DNA of 13,225 bases from Acidobacteriaceae bacterium (GCA_030042915.1 JASHYS010000141.1:1-13225); one strand, 5' to 3'. Shown: positions 1 to 8,017, numbered from the stretch's first letter. Program-made: numbers and translations. Notes: generated by a model not told the origin, from the sequence alone.

Positions 1-226
1 GGTAATTCACGCCATAAATGCTGCGGTAGTTGTAGCCCGAGAGATGCAGAACCGCCTCGCGCATGGTTTTCGAAGGAATGGTGCCGGTGTTGATGCACAC
101 CCCGCCCACCACCGCGCGCGCTTCCACCACGGCCGCCCGCTTGCCCATCTTGGCTGCAGCTACGGCGGCCCTCTGCCCCGCGGGCCCGGAACCAATCACC
201 ACCAGGTCATACTTCACCGCGCTCAT
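1..226 (-). CDS. sthA: Soluble (Si-specific) NAD(P)+ transhydrogenase, N-terminal part
   Basis: Only the first 75 codons are in the window; the gene runs off the left edge. The product is a cytoplasmic FAD flavoprotein expected to move reducing equivalents between NADPH and NADH. The N-terminus carries the Rossmann FAD-binding motif [10 protein letters not shown] (residues about 12-21), then [20 protein letters not shown] (41-60). In dihydrolipoamide dehydrogenase and related disulfide reductases this region holds two redox cysteines (CxxxxC). Here the second is Thr, which is characteristic of the SthA branch. The [10 protein letters not shown] stretch also fits SthA. The ATG at 226 has a GGAGAG Shine-Dalgarno 8 bases upstream (235-240). 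The gene has its own upstream gap after the chemotaxis gene, so it is probably transcribed separately. The family call is firm; cofactor direction is inferred from the family. Confidence 0.85.
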   Translation of the reverse strand, partial: MSAVKYDLVVIGSGPAGQRAAVAAAKMGKRAAVVEARAVVGGVCINTGTIPSKTMREAVLHLSGYNYRSIYGVNY

Positions 227-511
227 GCCAGTGTCTCTCCAAGGTTGGATGCAGCCTTACCGGCGCTGCAGGCGAGGGACGGTGTCTTCCCCCAGGCTGG
301 AGGTCATTACCAGAATAACTGTAGCGGAGAGGCTCGCCGGGAAGATGAAAACTCTGCGACTCCTGTGCGGGCTGAGAAATTGACGCGGCAAATACCCAGG
401 TCGCGCTGCGCGGGCGGGAAGCCCCGGCGAGCCGCTCGTGCTGACTCGCCGGAGCTGCAGACCTGGGGCTCCCGCCGGCTCCATCTTTTCGCGGTACGGC
501 CGTCTTCCAAT
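227..511. other. Intergenic gap between chemotaxis gene and sthA
   Basis: This gap of 285 bases separates two minus-strand genes. Short frames here look like chance: none has a ribosome-binding site or a recognisable product. It should hold the sthA promoter, but I found no convincing -35/-10 pair. It also holds an 8-base perfect inverted repeat at 424-452. No U-tract follows on the minus strand, so no intrinsic terminator for the chemotaxis gene is evident. Confidence 0.5.
424..452. repeat. Inverted repeat (8-base arms, 13-base loop)
   Basis: CCGGCGAG at 424-431 pairs perfectly with CTCGCCGG at 445-452. A second, shorter hairpin (CGAG-CCG-CTCG, 428-438) overlaps the left arm, so the two folds exclude each other. 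It lies about 60 bases downstream of the chemotaxis gene stop and about 200 bases upstream of sthA. There is no T-run on either side. It may be mRNA 3'-end structure, a protein site or chance in GC-rich DNA. Confidence 0.4.
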
Positions 512-2221
512 TCAGCTGCGCGCAGCGCCCAGAGCCGGCTCCATTGCTGCTTGCCGCTTTCCGCTCAATCTCCCCACGCTCTGGGTTTCGTCCTCCAGCC
601 GGAATTGGCGGATCAGGCTATCAAGCTCCGCTACCACAGCGCTGAGGTTCTTCAGGGCCGCCACGGCTTCCTCCGCAACCTGGGTGTTTTGCGCCGACAG
701 TTGCGAAATTTGCCCTGCCGACTCCGAGATCTCGCCTGCAGCCGACGTTTGCTCAGTGGCCGCCGTGGCGATCAGGCTGATCTGCTCTTCCACTCGCTTC
801 GAAGCCTCAATCGTCGCTTCCAGGCTCCGCTGCGCATTCGCAGTCTCTTCCATGCCGCCCTCCACGGCAGTTCGGCTCTCGGCCATTACCTGCATCGTGG
901 CTTGCGTCTCCTGCTGAATGTTGCGGATCGTCCCTGCAATCTCCTCGGTAGCGCTCTTGGTGCGCTCGGCCAGGCGCCGCACCTCGCCCGCCACCACGGC
1001 GAAGCCGCGTCCATGCTCCCCGGCGCGCGCCGCTTCAATGGCCGCATTCAGCGCCAGGAGGTTGGTCTGCTCGCTGATCTCCTGGATCACGTTCACCACT
1101 TTGCCGATCTCCTGCGAACGCTCTGCCAGCGATGTCATCTTGTCGGCCACGGTCCGGGTTGCGCCGGCGATCTTTTCCATGGTGGTGGCCGCAGCCTGCA
1201 TCACGGCGCCGCCCCGCTCGGCGGTTTGCGCCGACTCGCGGCTGGCCGACGCCGCATTCTCGGCATTGTGGCTGATTTCTCCGATGGTTGCGGTCATCTC
1301 CTGCACCGCCGCGGCAATCTGGTTGATCTTGCCTGACTCTGCCCGCGCATTACTGGCGCTTTGCGCTGACTGCGCGCTGATTTCCGTGGTTGCCGCCGAA
1401 AGCGCGTCCGCGCCGCGGGCCACCGATTGCACCACCGACCGGATCGCGGATACAGAATCGTTCAACGCCAAGCCCAGTTGCCCGATTTCGTCTGTCCCCG
1501 TCACCACCACGCGCGCGGTCAGGTCCTTTTGCGCCAGTCTCTGCGCCATCGCCGTTACTCGCCCAATGCGAGGAGCCGTTACGCGCTTCAAGCTTATCCC
1601 CACCAGTACGCACAAACCCGCCAGCAGCAATGTCACCCCGAGGTCCACCCAGCTTGCATGGCTGCTCGCTCCGGTCGCGTCCTCGGCTCCTGCAGTTGCA
1701 ATCTGCGCGTGAACCTGGATGCCGTTGTTGGTCGCTGTGAGCGCATCATCCAGCGCGTTTTTCAATTCGTTTGAGGAGAGAAGATCCAGCGCATCCCCGG
1801 TTTTGCCCGCGGCCAGCAGTGCGATGCCGCGATCGCTCGCGTTCTGATACACCTTGATGGACGCGATGAACCTCTGGTAGTGCTCGCGCTCCTCGACGAT
1901 CACGAATTTCCCCATCTCGGCCAATGACGATTGGTATTGAGCGATAGCTTTCTGACGCTTGGCCATGTGCTCCTGCGTGCACGCCTGCGTCCGGCACAGC
2001 ATCAGCTCCAGTGATTCCTGCCTCTCCACATCCACGTTGTCGCGGATGTCGCTAATAAGAATGAGCGAAGGAAGATGTTCGTCACTCACTTCCGCGCTTT
2101 TCTGTGCGATGCTGCGAAACGTCACAAACGTATAGGCGCCCAAGATCAGGCAAAGACCGCACACGACACCAAATGCGATTGTTAACTTACGCGAAATAGG
2201 AATGTTCCTCTGCCAGCCCAT
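512..2221 (-). CDS. Methyl-accepting chemotaxis protein
   Basis: A 569-residue inner-membrane chemoreceptor, expected to signal to CheA/CheW. Order: short cytoplasmic N-terminus, TM1 (about 13-35), periplasmic helical domain of four-helix-bundle size (36-190), TM2 (about 191-212), HAMP (213-265), then a long coiled-coil signalling domain. The hairpin tip (about 380-420) is near canonical: [20 protein letters not shown] followed by [21 protein letters not shown]. The C-terminus lacks an NWETF-type CheR/CheB tether. The periplasmic part has a Cys pair (C76 and C81, CRTQAC), unusual for this domain. The longest frame starts at a TTG (2236), but the ATG at 2221 is preferred: AAGGGG (2228-2233) sits 6 bases before it, and a sigma-28-like promoter would leave almost no leader before the TTG. 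The ligand cannot be told from sequence. No che genes are adjacent, so this is an orphan receptor. Confidence 0.93.
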   Translation of the reverse strand: MGWQRNIPISRKLTIAFGVVCGLCLILGAYTFVTFRSIAQKSAEVSDEHLPSLILISDIRDNVDVERQESLELMLCRTQACTQEHMAKRQKAIAQYQSSLAEMGKFVIVEEREHYQRFIASIKVYQNASDRGIALLAAGKTGDALDLLSSNELKNALDDALTATNNGIQVHAQIATAGAEDATGASSHASWVDLGVTLLLAGLCVLVGISLKRVTAPRIGRVTAMAQRLAQKDLTARVVVTGTDEIGQLGLALNDSVSAIRSVVQSVARGADALSAATTEISAQSAQSASNARAESGKINQIAAAVQEMTATIGEISHNAENAASASRESAQTAERGGAVMQAAATTMEKIAGATRTVADKMTSLAERSQEIGKVVNVIQEISEQTNLLALNAAIEAARAGEHGRGFAVVAGEVRRLAERTKSATEEIAGTIRNIQQETQATMQVMAESRTAVEGGMEETANAQRSLEATIEASKRVEEQISLIATAATEQTSAAGEISESAGQISQLSAQNTQVAEEAVAALKNLSAVVAELDSLIRQFRLEDETQSVGRLSGKRQAAMEPALGAARS

Positions 2222-2227
2222 ACCGAT

Positions 2228-2233
2228 CCCCTT
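2228..2233 (-). promoter_or_regulatory. Shine-Dalgarno deciding the chemoreceptor start
   Basis: AAGGGG on the minus strand lies 6 bases before the ATG at 2221. It falls inside the longer TTG-initiated frame, so it argues for the shorter protein. Confidence 0.6.
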
Positions 2234-2252
2234 CAAAGTGGATTCACTTCTT

Positions 2253-2279
2253 TCTTCGGCAGAATCCGGGCTGGCTTGA
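2253..2279 (-). promoter_or_regulatory. Candidate sigma-28 (FliA-type) promoter of the chemoreceptor
   Basis: On the minus strand TCAAGCCA (2272-2279) is followed, after exactly 11 bases, by GCCGAAGA (2253-2260). The enterobacterial FliA consensus is TAAAGTTT-N11-GCCGATAA, giving 4/8 and 6/8 matches at the correct spacing. Transcription would begin near 2245, leaving a leader of about 24 bases before the ATG at 2221. Sigma-28 control is common for chemoreceptor genes. The match is by eye, and the consensus in this organism is unknown. Confidence 0.45.
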
Positions 2280-2384
2280 GACTGAATCAGCGATGGACTG
2301 CAACAGAGCGGCGGTTTGAGGGCCGCCGGATGCGGCCATCGGCCCGTGCGCGGTCGGCATCGGTGAGAGAGCCGTTTTCCGCGC

Positions 2385-2413
2385 TTGCTCGAGAACCGGC
2401 GGATCGCTATTCT
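2385..2413 (+). promoter_or_regulatory. Candidate sigma-70 promoter of the esterase gene
   Basis: TTGCTC (2385-2390) and TATTCT (2408-2413) are separated by 17 bases and lie about 40 bases upstream of the esterase ATG at 2453. Matches to TTGACA and TATAAT are 3/6 and 4/6, so the hexamers are modest. Spacing and position are the main support. Confidence 0.35.
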
Positions 2414-2452
2414 TAAAACCGCTTGAAATTCCCGCTGAGGAATCTTCCCAAA

Positions 2453-3970
2453 ATGAAATTTGCATCACCAATGGCGCCTTGCAAGCTGCCGGCCATCGTT
2501 CTGGCCTCGCTGGCATGCATCACCACCCCGGGTTTCTTTGCGCAAACCGCGCCTGCACCGGCGAACGCCGCCGCGCCGCCGGCAACAGCCCCTGCCAAAC
2601 CCCAAGCCGCGGCTCAGGCTCCCGCCCAACCCGCGCCCGCTGCCCCCGCTCCCACGCCCGAGCAGCTTGCCATCCAGGCTGCTACGGAGAAGGACCACCA
2701 GCGCACGATGGATCAGCTCGGCATCAAGGAGCTCCGGCCCGGCGCCAGCGGCAACGCGAGCGGCCCCAACCCCGCCAACTACGACGAATCCAAGGCCGAC
2801 ATGGGCCTGGCTCTGCCCGACCCGCTCATGCTGAAAAACGGCCTCGCCGTGACAACCGCCAACATGTGGTGGACTGTGCGCCGCCCTCAAATCGTCGAAC
2901 TCTTCGATCGCGAAATTCTCGGCCGCGTTCCCGCCGATGTCCCGGGCGTCACCTGGGAGGTGGTCAGCACCACCGAGGAGAAAAATGGCGACGTTCCCGT
3001 CATCACCAAGCGACTCCTTGGCCACGTGGACAACTCAGCCGATCCCGCCATCAAGGTCGACATCGACCTGACTCTGACTGTCCCGGCGCATACCGGCGGG
3101 CCGGTCCCGGTGATGATGGAATTCGGGTTCAGCCGCGAGTTCATGGAGCAAATGGCCAAGCGCTTTCCGCAGTTCGCTGCCGCCGCGGCAGGCTTGGGGC
3201 CAACATGGCAGCAACAGGTGCTCGCGCGCGGTTGGGGCTACGCCGAGTATGTGCCCACCAGCGTGCAGCCCGACAACGGTGCCGGCCTGGCCGAGGGCAT
3301 CATCGGCCTGACCAACAAGGGGCAGCCTCGCAAGCTCGACGACTGGGGCGCTCTGCGTGCCTGGGCGTGGGGCGCCAGCCGCGCTCTCGATTACTTTGAA
3401 TCTGATTCTGCAGTCGACGCCACGCAGGTGGGTATCGAGGGCCACTCCCGCTACGGCAAAGCCGCCCTGGTGGCCATGGCTTACGATCAGCGATTCGCCA
3501 TCGGCTACATCAGCTCCTCGGGCGAGGCCGGCGCCAAGCTCTACCGGCGCAACTTTGGCGAACAGATCGGCAACATCGCTTCCAGCGGCGAGTATCACTG
3601 GATGGACGGCAACTTTCTCAAGTACGATGGCCCGCTGACGGTTGCCGATCTTCCCATCGATGCGCACGATCTCATCGCCCTCTGCGCACCGCGCCCCGTC
3701 TTCATCAGTGCAGGCGCCGCACAGGCCGGCGATGGGTGGGTCGACGCCAAAGGCATGTTCCTGGCCGCTGTGGCCGCGGGCCCGGTCTACACGCTGCTCG
3801 GCAAAAAGGATCTGGGCACTGCCGAGTTTCCGCCCATCGGCACCGCGCTCATCACTGGCGACATCGCCTTCCGCCAGCACATCGGCGGCCACACACCCGC
3901 GCCCAACTGGCCCACGTTCCTCGACTTTGCCAGTCGCTACCTGAAGGCGCCGGTGGTGCAGACGCCGTAG
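2453..3970 (+). CDS. Secreted alpha/beta hydrolase, CE15 (glucuronoyl esterase)-like
   Basis: A 505-residue exported hydrolase. A signal peptide (1 to about 31, ending FFAQ-TAP) leads to an Ala/Pro-rich linker (about 32-70) and the catalytic fold. The nucleophile elbow is [11 protein letters not shown] (Ser332), matching the GxSRxGK elbow of CE15 esterases, which cleave ester bonds between glucuronic acid of xylan and lignin alcohols. The C-terminal part also fits: [18 protein letters not shown] (D427, D431), [11 protein letters not shown], then [19 protein letters not shown] with His476/His480 as candidate catalytic His. Fungal enzymes have the acid Glu 23 residues after the Ser; here that place is Ser, so the acid is probably D427 or E358. 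The ATG at 2453 is preferred over the in-frame TTG at 2423, because GAGGAA (2437-2442) lies 10 bases before the ATG and the signal peptide is then well formed. No other polysaccharide-degradation gene is adjacent. Substrate is inferred. Confidence 0.85.
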   Translation: MKFASPMAPCKLPAIVLASLACITTPGFFAQTAPAPANAAAPPATAPAKPQAAAQAPAQPAPAAPAPTPEQLAIQAATEKDHQRTMDQLGIKELRPGASGNASGPNPANYDESKADMGLALPDPLMLKNGLAVTTANMWWTVRRPQIVELFDREILGRVPADVPGVTWEVVSTTEEKNGDVPVITKRLLGHVDNSADPAIKVDIDLTLTVPAHTGGPVPVMMEFGFSREFMEQMAKRFPQFAAAAAGLGPTWQQQVLARGWGYAEYVPTSVQPDNGAGLAEGIIGLTNKGQPRKLDDWGALRAWAWGASRALDYFESDSAVDATQVGIEGHSRYGKAALVAMAYDQRFAIGYISSSGEAGAKLYRRNFGEQIGNIASSGEYHWMDGNFLKYDGPLTVADLPIDAHDLIALCAPRPVFISAGAAQAGDGWVDAKGMFLAAVAAGPVYTLLGKKDLGTAEFPPIGTALITGDIAFRQHIGGHTPAPNWPTFLDFASRYLKAPVVQTP

Positions 3971-3977
3971 TGCGCTC

Positions 3978-4481
3978 CTACAACCGCTTCGACATGACGA
4001 TGCAATGGCACTTCACACCCGGCCTCAGCGGCTTGTCGGGATGAAACTGTTGCCTGCCTGTCTCCGCATAGCCCAGCCTGCGGTAAAACGGCGGCAACTC
4101 CCTGCGCAAATTCAGCACCGTTAGCTCGGCCGCTTTGCACCCCCGCCGCCGGAACCACTCCTCCGCAGCCAACGTCATCTTCCTGCCCAGCCCCTTGCCC
4201 TGCAGACGGGGATCGACGGCGAGCATACCCAGGTAGCCCCGGGCGCCGCGCAACTCCACGTAAACCGAGGCCAGTAACCGTGCGTTCCTGTCCTCCGCCA
4301 CCAGGATGCTGCCTTTCTTCATCACCGCAGCCAGGCGTTGGTCGTCGGTGCGTGGCCCCTCAATAAACGTCTCTACCGCAAACGCCGCGTTGATGAGAGG
4401 AATCAGCCGCGCCCGGTCCGCGGCCTTGGCCATTCGCAGCCGGATCTCCCTGCCCGTCGCTTTTCTCTGCCTTTCAAGCAT
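3978..4481 (-). CDS. GNAT-family N-acetyltransferase
   Basis: A 167-residue cytoplasmic acetyl-CoA-dependent acetyltransferase of the GCN5 superfamily. Motif A is clear: YLGMLAVDPRLQGKGLGRKM (83-102), with the QGKGLG pyrophosphate loop. Motif B follows (TVLNLRRELPPFYRRLGYAE, 121-140), containing the usual FYRRLGY. The N-terminal beta-strand region starts near residue 12 (EIRLRMAKAADRARLIPLI). Length is typical for a single-domain GNAT. The ATG at 4481 has only a weak ribosome-binding site. It lies 13 bases after the stop of the broken small gene and about 220 bases after the RND pump stop, all on one strand, so co-transcription with the pump is possible. It converges on the esterase with only 7 bases between the stop codons and no visible terminator. 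The substrate, small molecule or protein, cannot be predicted. Confidence 0.88.
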   Translation of the reverse strand: MLERQRKATGREIRLRMAKAADRARLIPLINAAFAVETFIEGPRTDDQRLAAVMKKGSILVAEDRNARLLASVYVELRGARGYLGMLAVDPRLQGKGLGRKMTLAAEEWFRRRGCKAAELTVLNLRRELPPFYRRLGYAETGRQQFHPDKPLRPGVKCHCIVMSKRL

Positions 4482-4494
4482 GAATGTCCGCTTT

Positions 4495-4686
4495 TTATTC
4501 AGGGTGAGCCTGCGCCCAGGTCTTGTACTCGTTCAGCACCGCGACGCCTTCGCTGTTGAATCAGGAGTAGCCGTTGCGGCGCTCCCGGCTGATCTCGTTC
4601 ACGTCGTCGCGAATTGTCTTGTCACGATCCCCAAAGATTGGCTTGTCGGTGCCGATCTGATCATAGCGCGGCCAGAGGGGCTGCAT
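4495..4686 (-). pseudogene. Small gene interrupted by an in-frame TGA (unrecognised family)
   Basis: After the pump stop, the same frame continues through TGC AAC AGC ACG to an ATG at 4686. It reads 41 codons ([20 protein letters not shown], then [21 protein letters not shown]) to a TGA at 4561-4563. It then goes on for 21 further codons (FNSEGVAVLNEYKTWAQAHP, then E) to TAA at 4495-4497. Both halves have protein-like composition, a charged central part and strongly G/C third positions, so the TGA looks like a recent TGG-to-TGA change in an otherwise intact frame. I do not recognise the family. No Shine-Dalgarno precedes the ATG, so this may instead be the tail of a longer gene whose 5' part was lost when the pump gene came to lie next to it. 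A sequencing error at one base would also explain it. Confidence 0.5.
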
Positions 4687-4698
4687 CGTGCTGTTGCA

Positions 4699-7600
4699 TC
4701 ACACATCCAGCGTCTCTTCCGGCGGCGGCAAGGTATCGTCCTTGCGCGCCATCCACACGTAAAGCGTGGGCATCAGGAAGATGCTGATCATCAGATTGGC
4801 CAACAGTCCGCCCACGATCACAATCGCAAACGGCCGCTGCGAGTCGGAGCCGATGGCATGGGAAACGGCTGCCGGGAGCAGGCCTAGCGTAGCCACCAGC
4901 ATGGTCATCATGATGGGACGCAGGCGAAGTACGGATCCCTCCACGGCCGCCTCGACGATCGTGTTGCCTCGCGCGCGAAGCTGATTGATGAAGTCGATCA
5001 TGATGACGCCCACCTGCACTGAAACGCCGAAGAGGGCCAGAAAACCCACCGCCGAAGAAACCGAAAAGTTGGTGCCGGTAAGGAACAGGGCAAGCGGCCC
5101 GCCCACCGAGGCCATCCCCACGCTGATGAGGATGAGCATGCCCCACTTGAACGAACGGAACATGGTGTAGAGGATGATGAAAATGACCATGATGGTGATG
5201 GGGACGATGATTGCCATGCGCTGGTTGGCGCGCTTCTGGCTGGCATACTCGCCGGCCCATTCCAGGTGATAGCCACTGGGCAGATGCACGTTCTGCTCAA
5301 CGCGGGCAATCGCCTCTTCCACCGTCGATCCCAGATCGCGTCCGCGCACGGAATACTTGATAGCGATGTAGCGCTGGCCGCCTTCGCGATAGATCTCCTC
5401 GGCGCCGTCGTCCGTCGTCACCTGCGTGAGTTGCGCCAGAGATACCCGCTCGCCCGATGGGGCCAGCAAGCGGATGTTTTCAATCGCCTCCTGCGTATCG
5501 CGATACTGCGGCTCATAGCGCAGCGTAACGTCGAAGCGGGCCTCGCCTTGCTGCACCTGCGTGAGCGCGTTGGAACCAACGGCGGTCTGGATCGCATCTT
5601 GAATGTCGCTGACGTTGATACCCCAGCGCGCCGCAGCCTTGCGGTCCACCTTCAGGTTCAGGTTGGGCTGGCCGATCACCCGGAAAACCCCCAAGTCCGC
5701 GATCCCCGGCACAGTGGCCATCTGCGCCTGAATCTGGTTGGCGAAGCGCTCCAGGGTGCGCAGGTCGCTACCGTAGAGCTTCACGGCCAGTTCGCCTTTC
5801 ACACCGGACACAGCCTCTTCCATATTGTCCGAAATCGGTTGCGAGTAATTCCAGAGGACGCCGGGAAACTTGGAAAGCTGGTAGTCCATGGCGGCGATCA
5901 GGTTCTCCTTGTTCTCGTGAAACATCGGCCGCCACTGCTCCTTGGGCTTGAGATCGACAAAGTACTCTGTATTGAAGAATCCGGTTGTATCGGTGCCGTC
6001 GTCAGGTCTTCCCGTCTGGCTCACCACCTGGGTCACCTCAGGGAATGACGCCATCACAATGCGCGCCCTGTTGGTAAAGTCGATTGAAGCCGTGGGCCCT
6101 TCGCTGGGCGCAAGCGTTCCGCGCGCCCAGATCGAACCCTCGTCAAGATGTGGCAAGAATTCCGATCCGATGGGTCCGCCCACCGTGAGGTAGATGCCGA
6201 ACGCAAAAAGCGCCGCGGAGATCGCGACCGTCCGGTAACGATGCTCGATTGCCGACCGCACCGCCACGCGATACCGTTCGGTGAGCCACAACATCAGCGG
6301 GTTGCGCCATTCCTTGGCTCCTTTGGCAAACAAAAAGCTGGCCATCACCGGCGCAACCACGATGGAAAATACCAGCGCGCCGAACAGGGCGAACGAGACA
6401 GTCCACGCCATCGGCTTGAAAAGGCGACCCTCCACCGCTTGCAAAGTAAAGATTGGCAGGTACGAAGTGATGACGATGGCGCGCGCAAAGAATACCGGCC
6501 GCTGGACCTCGTGCGCGGCCTCCTGAATTTTGGTCGCAGGAGTGCGCCGGTCCTCACGGTGCGCCAGATGGCGGACGATGTTCTCGATCATCACCACCGA
6601 GCCGTCCACGAGCATCCCGAAGTCGAGAGCGCCCAGCGAGAGCAGGTTGGCCGGAATACGGCTCAGGTCGAGGCAGATGGCCGCGAACATCAAGGCGAAG
6701 GGAATCGTGAGCGACACGATGATGGCCCCGCGCACATTCCCAAGAAAGAGGAAGAGGATGATCGCCACCAGAATCATTCCTTCGCTCAGGTTGCGTTCTA
6801 CGGTCGCGACTGTGAATTTCACCAGGTCGGAGCGGTCGAGGAAAGGAACCACCTTCACACCGTTGGGCAGAATGCCGTGGTTGAGTTTCTCGGTTTCCTC
6901 GTGAATGCCCTTGAGGACCGGTTCGGCGTCATCTCCTTTCTGCAACAGGACGATGCCCTCTACCGTGTCGGGATTGTCAACAATCACGCCGTCGGAGCGG
7001 CGGAACGACTTCCCGATCTGCCCGAGGCGAATCTTCGCTCCCTGCCTCACCATACCGATATCTCCGATCCGGACCGGGGTGCCGCTCTGGGTCTTCACCT
7101 GGGTTTCTTCAATGTCATGCACGGTGGTGTACAGGCCCTGTGCCTGCACGTTCACCTGTTGCGCGCCCTCCTCAATAAAGCTGCCTCCGCCATTCGTGTT
7201 GTTGCTGGCAATCTGCTGCTCGACCTGCTCGATGCTGAGACCATAGGCGACCAGTTTGTCTGGATCGAGCGCAACCTGGTACTCCTTGGTCGGCCCGCCG
7301 AAGCTCGATACGTCCACCACTCCAGGGACGCCCTTGAACGCCTTCTCCAGCGTCCAATCCTCGATCGCCTTGCGCTCCATCACGTCGTAGGCAGGATTTG
7401 TGCTCTCCACCGTGTACCAGTAAATCTGCCCCACGGGGCTCCAATCGGTGCCCATCTGCGGAACCAGATTGGCGGGAAGGTTCACCTGGCCAAGCCGTTC
7501 CATCACATGTTCGCGGTTGACGTCGCTGGTGGTCCCATCTTCGAAAATCAGCATCACGCTTGAGAGCCCGGCCAGCGTGGTCGAGCGTAAGTGAGCCAGG

Positions 7601-7833
7601 CGAGGGATGCCGGCCATCTGGATTTCGACGGGAACAGTCACCTGGCGCTCAATTTCTTCAGCAGTCCGGCCCGGCCACTGCGTAATGACCTGTACGTAGT
7701 TGTTGGCAACGTCGGGATAGGCCTCGACCGGGAGGGCGCGAAATGAGAAAACGCCCCACACGGTCAAGACAACTGCGCCGCCGAGAACCAGCCAGCGGCT
7801 TTTGAGGGCGAAATCAACGATCGCGCGAATCAC
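4699..7833 (-). CDS. Heavy-metal efflux RND transporter, CzcA/CusA family
   Basis: A 1044-residue inner-membrane proton/substrate antiporter of the HME-RND family, normal in length. TM1 (about 13-33) is followed by a large periplasmic loop, a TM2-TM6 block, TM7 (about 535-552), a second periplasmic loop and the TM8-TM12 block (from about residue 870). TM4 carries LGALDFGMLVDGSVVMIEN, with the proton-relay Asp residues near 404 and 410 and Glu 417. The DFGxxxDGxxxxxEN pattern is the one linked to divalent-cation pumps (Zn/Co/Cd or Ni/Co) rather than the CusA copper/silver type, so a divalent cation is the likelier substrate. The start is GTG at 7833: GGAGG (7840-7844) lies 6 bases before it, but only 3 bases before the alternative TTG at 7836. 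No membrane-fusion or outer-membrane partner lies nearby within the window, which is unusual. A broken small gene and a GNAT gene follow. Confidence 0.92.
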   Translation of the reverse strand: MIRAIVDFALKSRWLVLGGAVVLTVWGVFSFRALPVEAYPDVANNYVQVITQWPGRTAEEIERQVTVPVEIQMAGIPRLAHLRSTTLAGLSSVMLIFEDGTTSDVNREHVMERLGQVNLPANLVPQMGTDWSPVGQIYWYTVESTNPAYDVMERKAIEDWTLEKAFKGVPGVVDVSSFGGPTKEYQVALDPDKLVAYGLSIEQVEQQIASNNTNGGGSFIEEGAQQVNVQAQGLYTTVHDIEETQVKTQSGTPVRIGDIGMVRQGAKIRLGQIGKSFRRSDGVIVDNPDTVEGIVLLQKGDDAEPVLKGIHEETEKLNHGILPNGVKVVPFLDRSDLVKFTVATVERNLSEGMILVAIILFLFLGNVRGAIIVSLTIPFALMFAAICLDLSRIPANLLSLGALDFGMLVDGSVVMIENIVRHLAHREDRRTPATKIQEAAHEVQRPVFFARAIVITSYLPIFTLQAVEGRLFKPMAWTVSFALFGALVFSIVVAPVMASFLFAKGAKEWRNPLMLWLTERYRVAVRSAIEHRYRTVAISAALFAFGIYLTVGGPIGSEFLPHLDEGSIWARGTLAPSEGPTASIDFTNRARIVMASFPEVTQVVSQTGRPDDGTDTTGFFNTEYFVDLKPKEQWRPMFHENKENLIAAMDYQLSKFPGVLWNYSQPISDNMEEAVSGVKGELAVKLYGSDLRTLERFANQIQAQMATVPGIADLGVFRVIGQPNLNLKVDRKAAARWGINVSDIQDAIQTAVGSNALTQVQQGEARFDVTLRYEPQYRDTQEAIENIRLLAPSGERVSLAQLTQVTTDDGAEEIYREGGQRYIAIKYSVRGRDLGSTVEEAIARVEQNVHLPSGYHLEWAGEYASQKRANQRMAIIVPITIMVIFIILYTMFRSFKWGMLILISVGMASVGGPLALFLTGTNFSVSSAVGFLALFGVSVQVGVIMIDFINQLRARGNTIVEAAVEGSVLRLRPIMMTMLVATLGLLPAAVSHAIGSDSQRPFAIVIVGGLLANLMISIFLMPTLYVWMARKDDTLPPPEETLDV

Positions 7834-7839
7834 CAACTG

Positions 7840-7844
7840 CCTCC
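7840..7844 (-). promoter_or_regulatory. Shine-Dalgarno deciding the RND pump start
   Basis: GGAGG on the minus strand is 6 bases from the GTG at 7833 and 3 bases from the TTG at 7836. The GTG is therefore the better start. Confidence 0.6.
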
Positions 7845-7908
7845 GTTGGGCACGGCCGCGCTCCGGGGGATCGGAGGCCTGGCAGAGACATAAAGGAATC
7901 GTAAAGAT

Positions 7909-7938
7909 TTAATAATAACCGACTGGAAACCTCTGCAA
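7909..7938 (-). promoter_or_regulatory. Candidate RND pump promoter in an AT-rich patch
   Basis: On the minus strand TTGCAG (7933-7938) and TATTAA (7909-7914) are 18 bases apart. The block around 7900-7920 is strikingly AT-rich for this genome and lies about 75 bases upstream of the pump GTG. The intergenic region (7834-8017) separates divergent genes, so it must also serve the TPR gene, for which no good -35/-10 pair was found. A TAGAAT hexamer at 8006-8011 is only 6 bases from the TPR ATG and would imply an almost leaderless message. Confidence 0.3.
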
Positions 7939-8017
7939 TCATTAGGATTCGCGCCAAAGCACCTTAATCGGAGCCTCGCAGTGCCTGCACAGCGTCGCGC
8001 CGCGTAGAATCTTCTTC

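Noticed and set aside
1..226. Dihydrolipoamide dehydrogenase or mercuric reductase
   Set aside because: Those enzymes need two Cys in the CxxxxC active site; here the second is Thr ([11 protein letters not shown]), which fits SthA.
424..452. Inverted repeat as a rho-independent terminator
   Set aside because: No T-run follows the hairpin on either strand.
44..1336. Long plus-strand open frame of 430 codons
   Set aside because: It lies opposite sthA and the chemoreceptor; the product is Arg/His/Leu-rich with no motif. It is a shadow of GC-rich genes.
2244..2516. Minus-strand 90-codon frame just upstream of the chemoreceptor
   Set aside because: It begins inside the esterase signal-peptide region, covers both candidate promoters, and has no recognisable domain.
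4561..4563. TGA in the small frame as a selenocysteine codon
   Set aside because: The flanking residues (GYS and FNSEG) are not a redox motif, no clear SECIS-like hairpin was seen after it, and a TGG-to-TGA change is simpler.
6148..7563. Long plus-strand open frame of 471 codons opposite the RND pump
   Set aside because: The product is low-complexity, rich in His, Arg and Asp, and matches no family, while the minus strand encodes a textbook RND protein over the same bases.
7870..7886. CTCCG/CGGAG inverted repeat upstream of the pump as a metal-regulator operator
   Set aside because: Arms are only 5 bases with a 6-base loop in GC-rich DNA and no regulator gene is adjacent; it is too weak to report.
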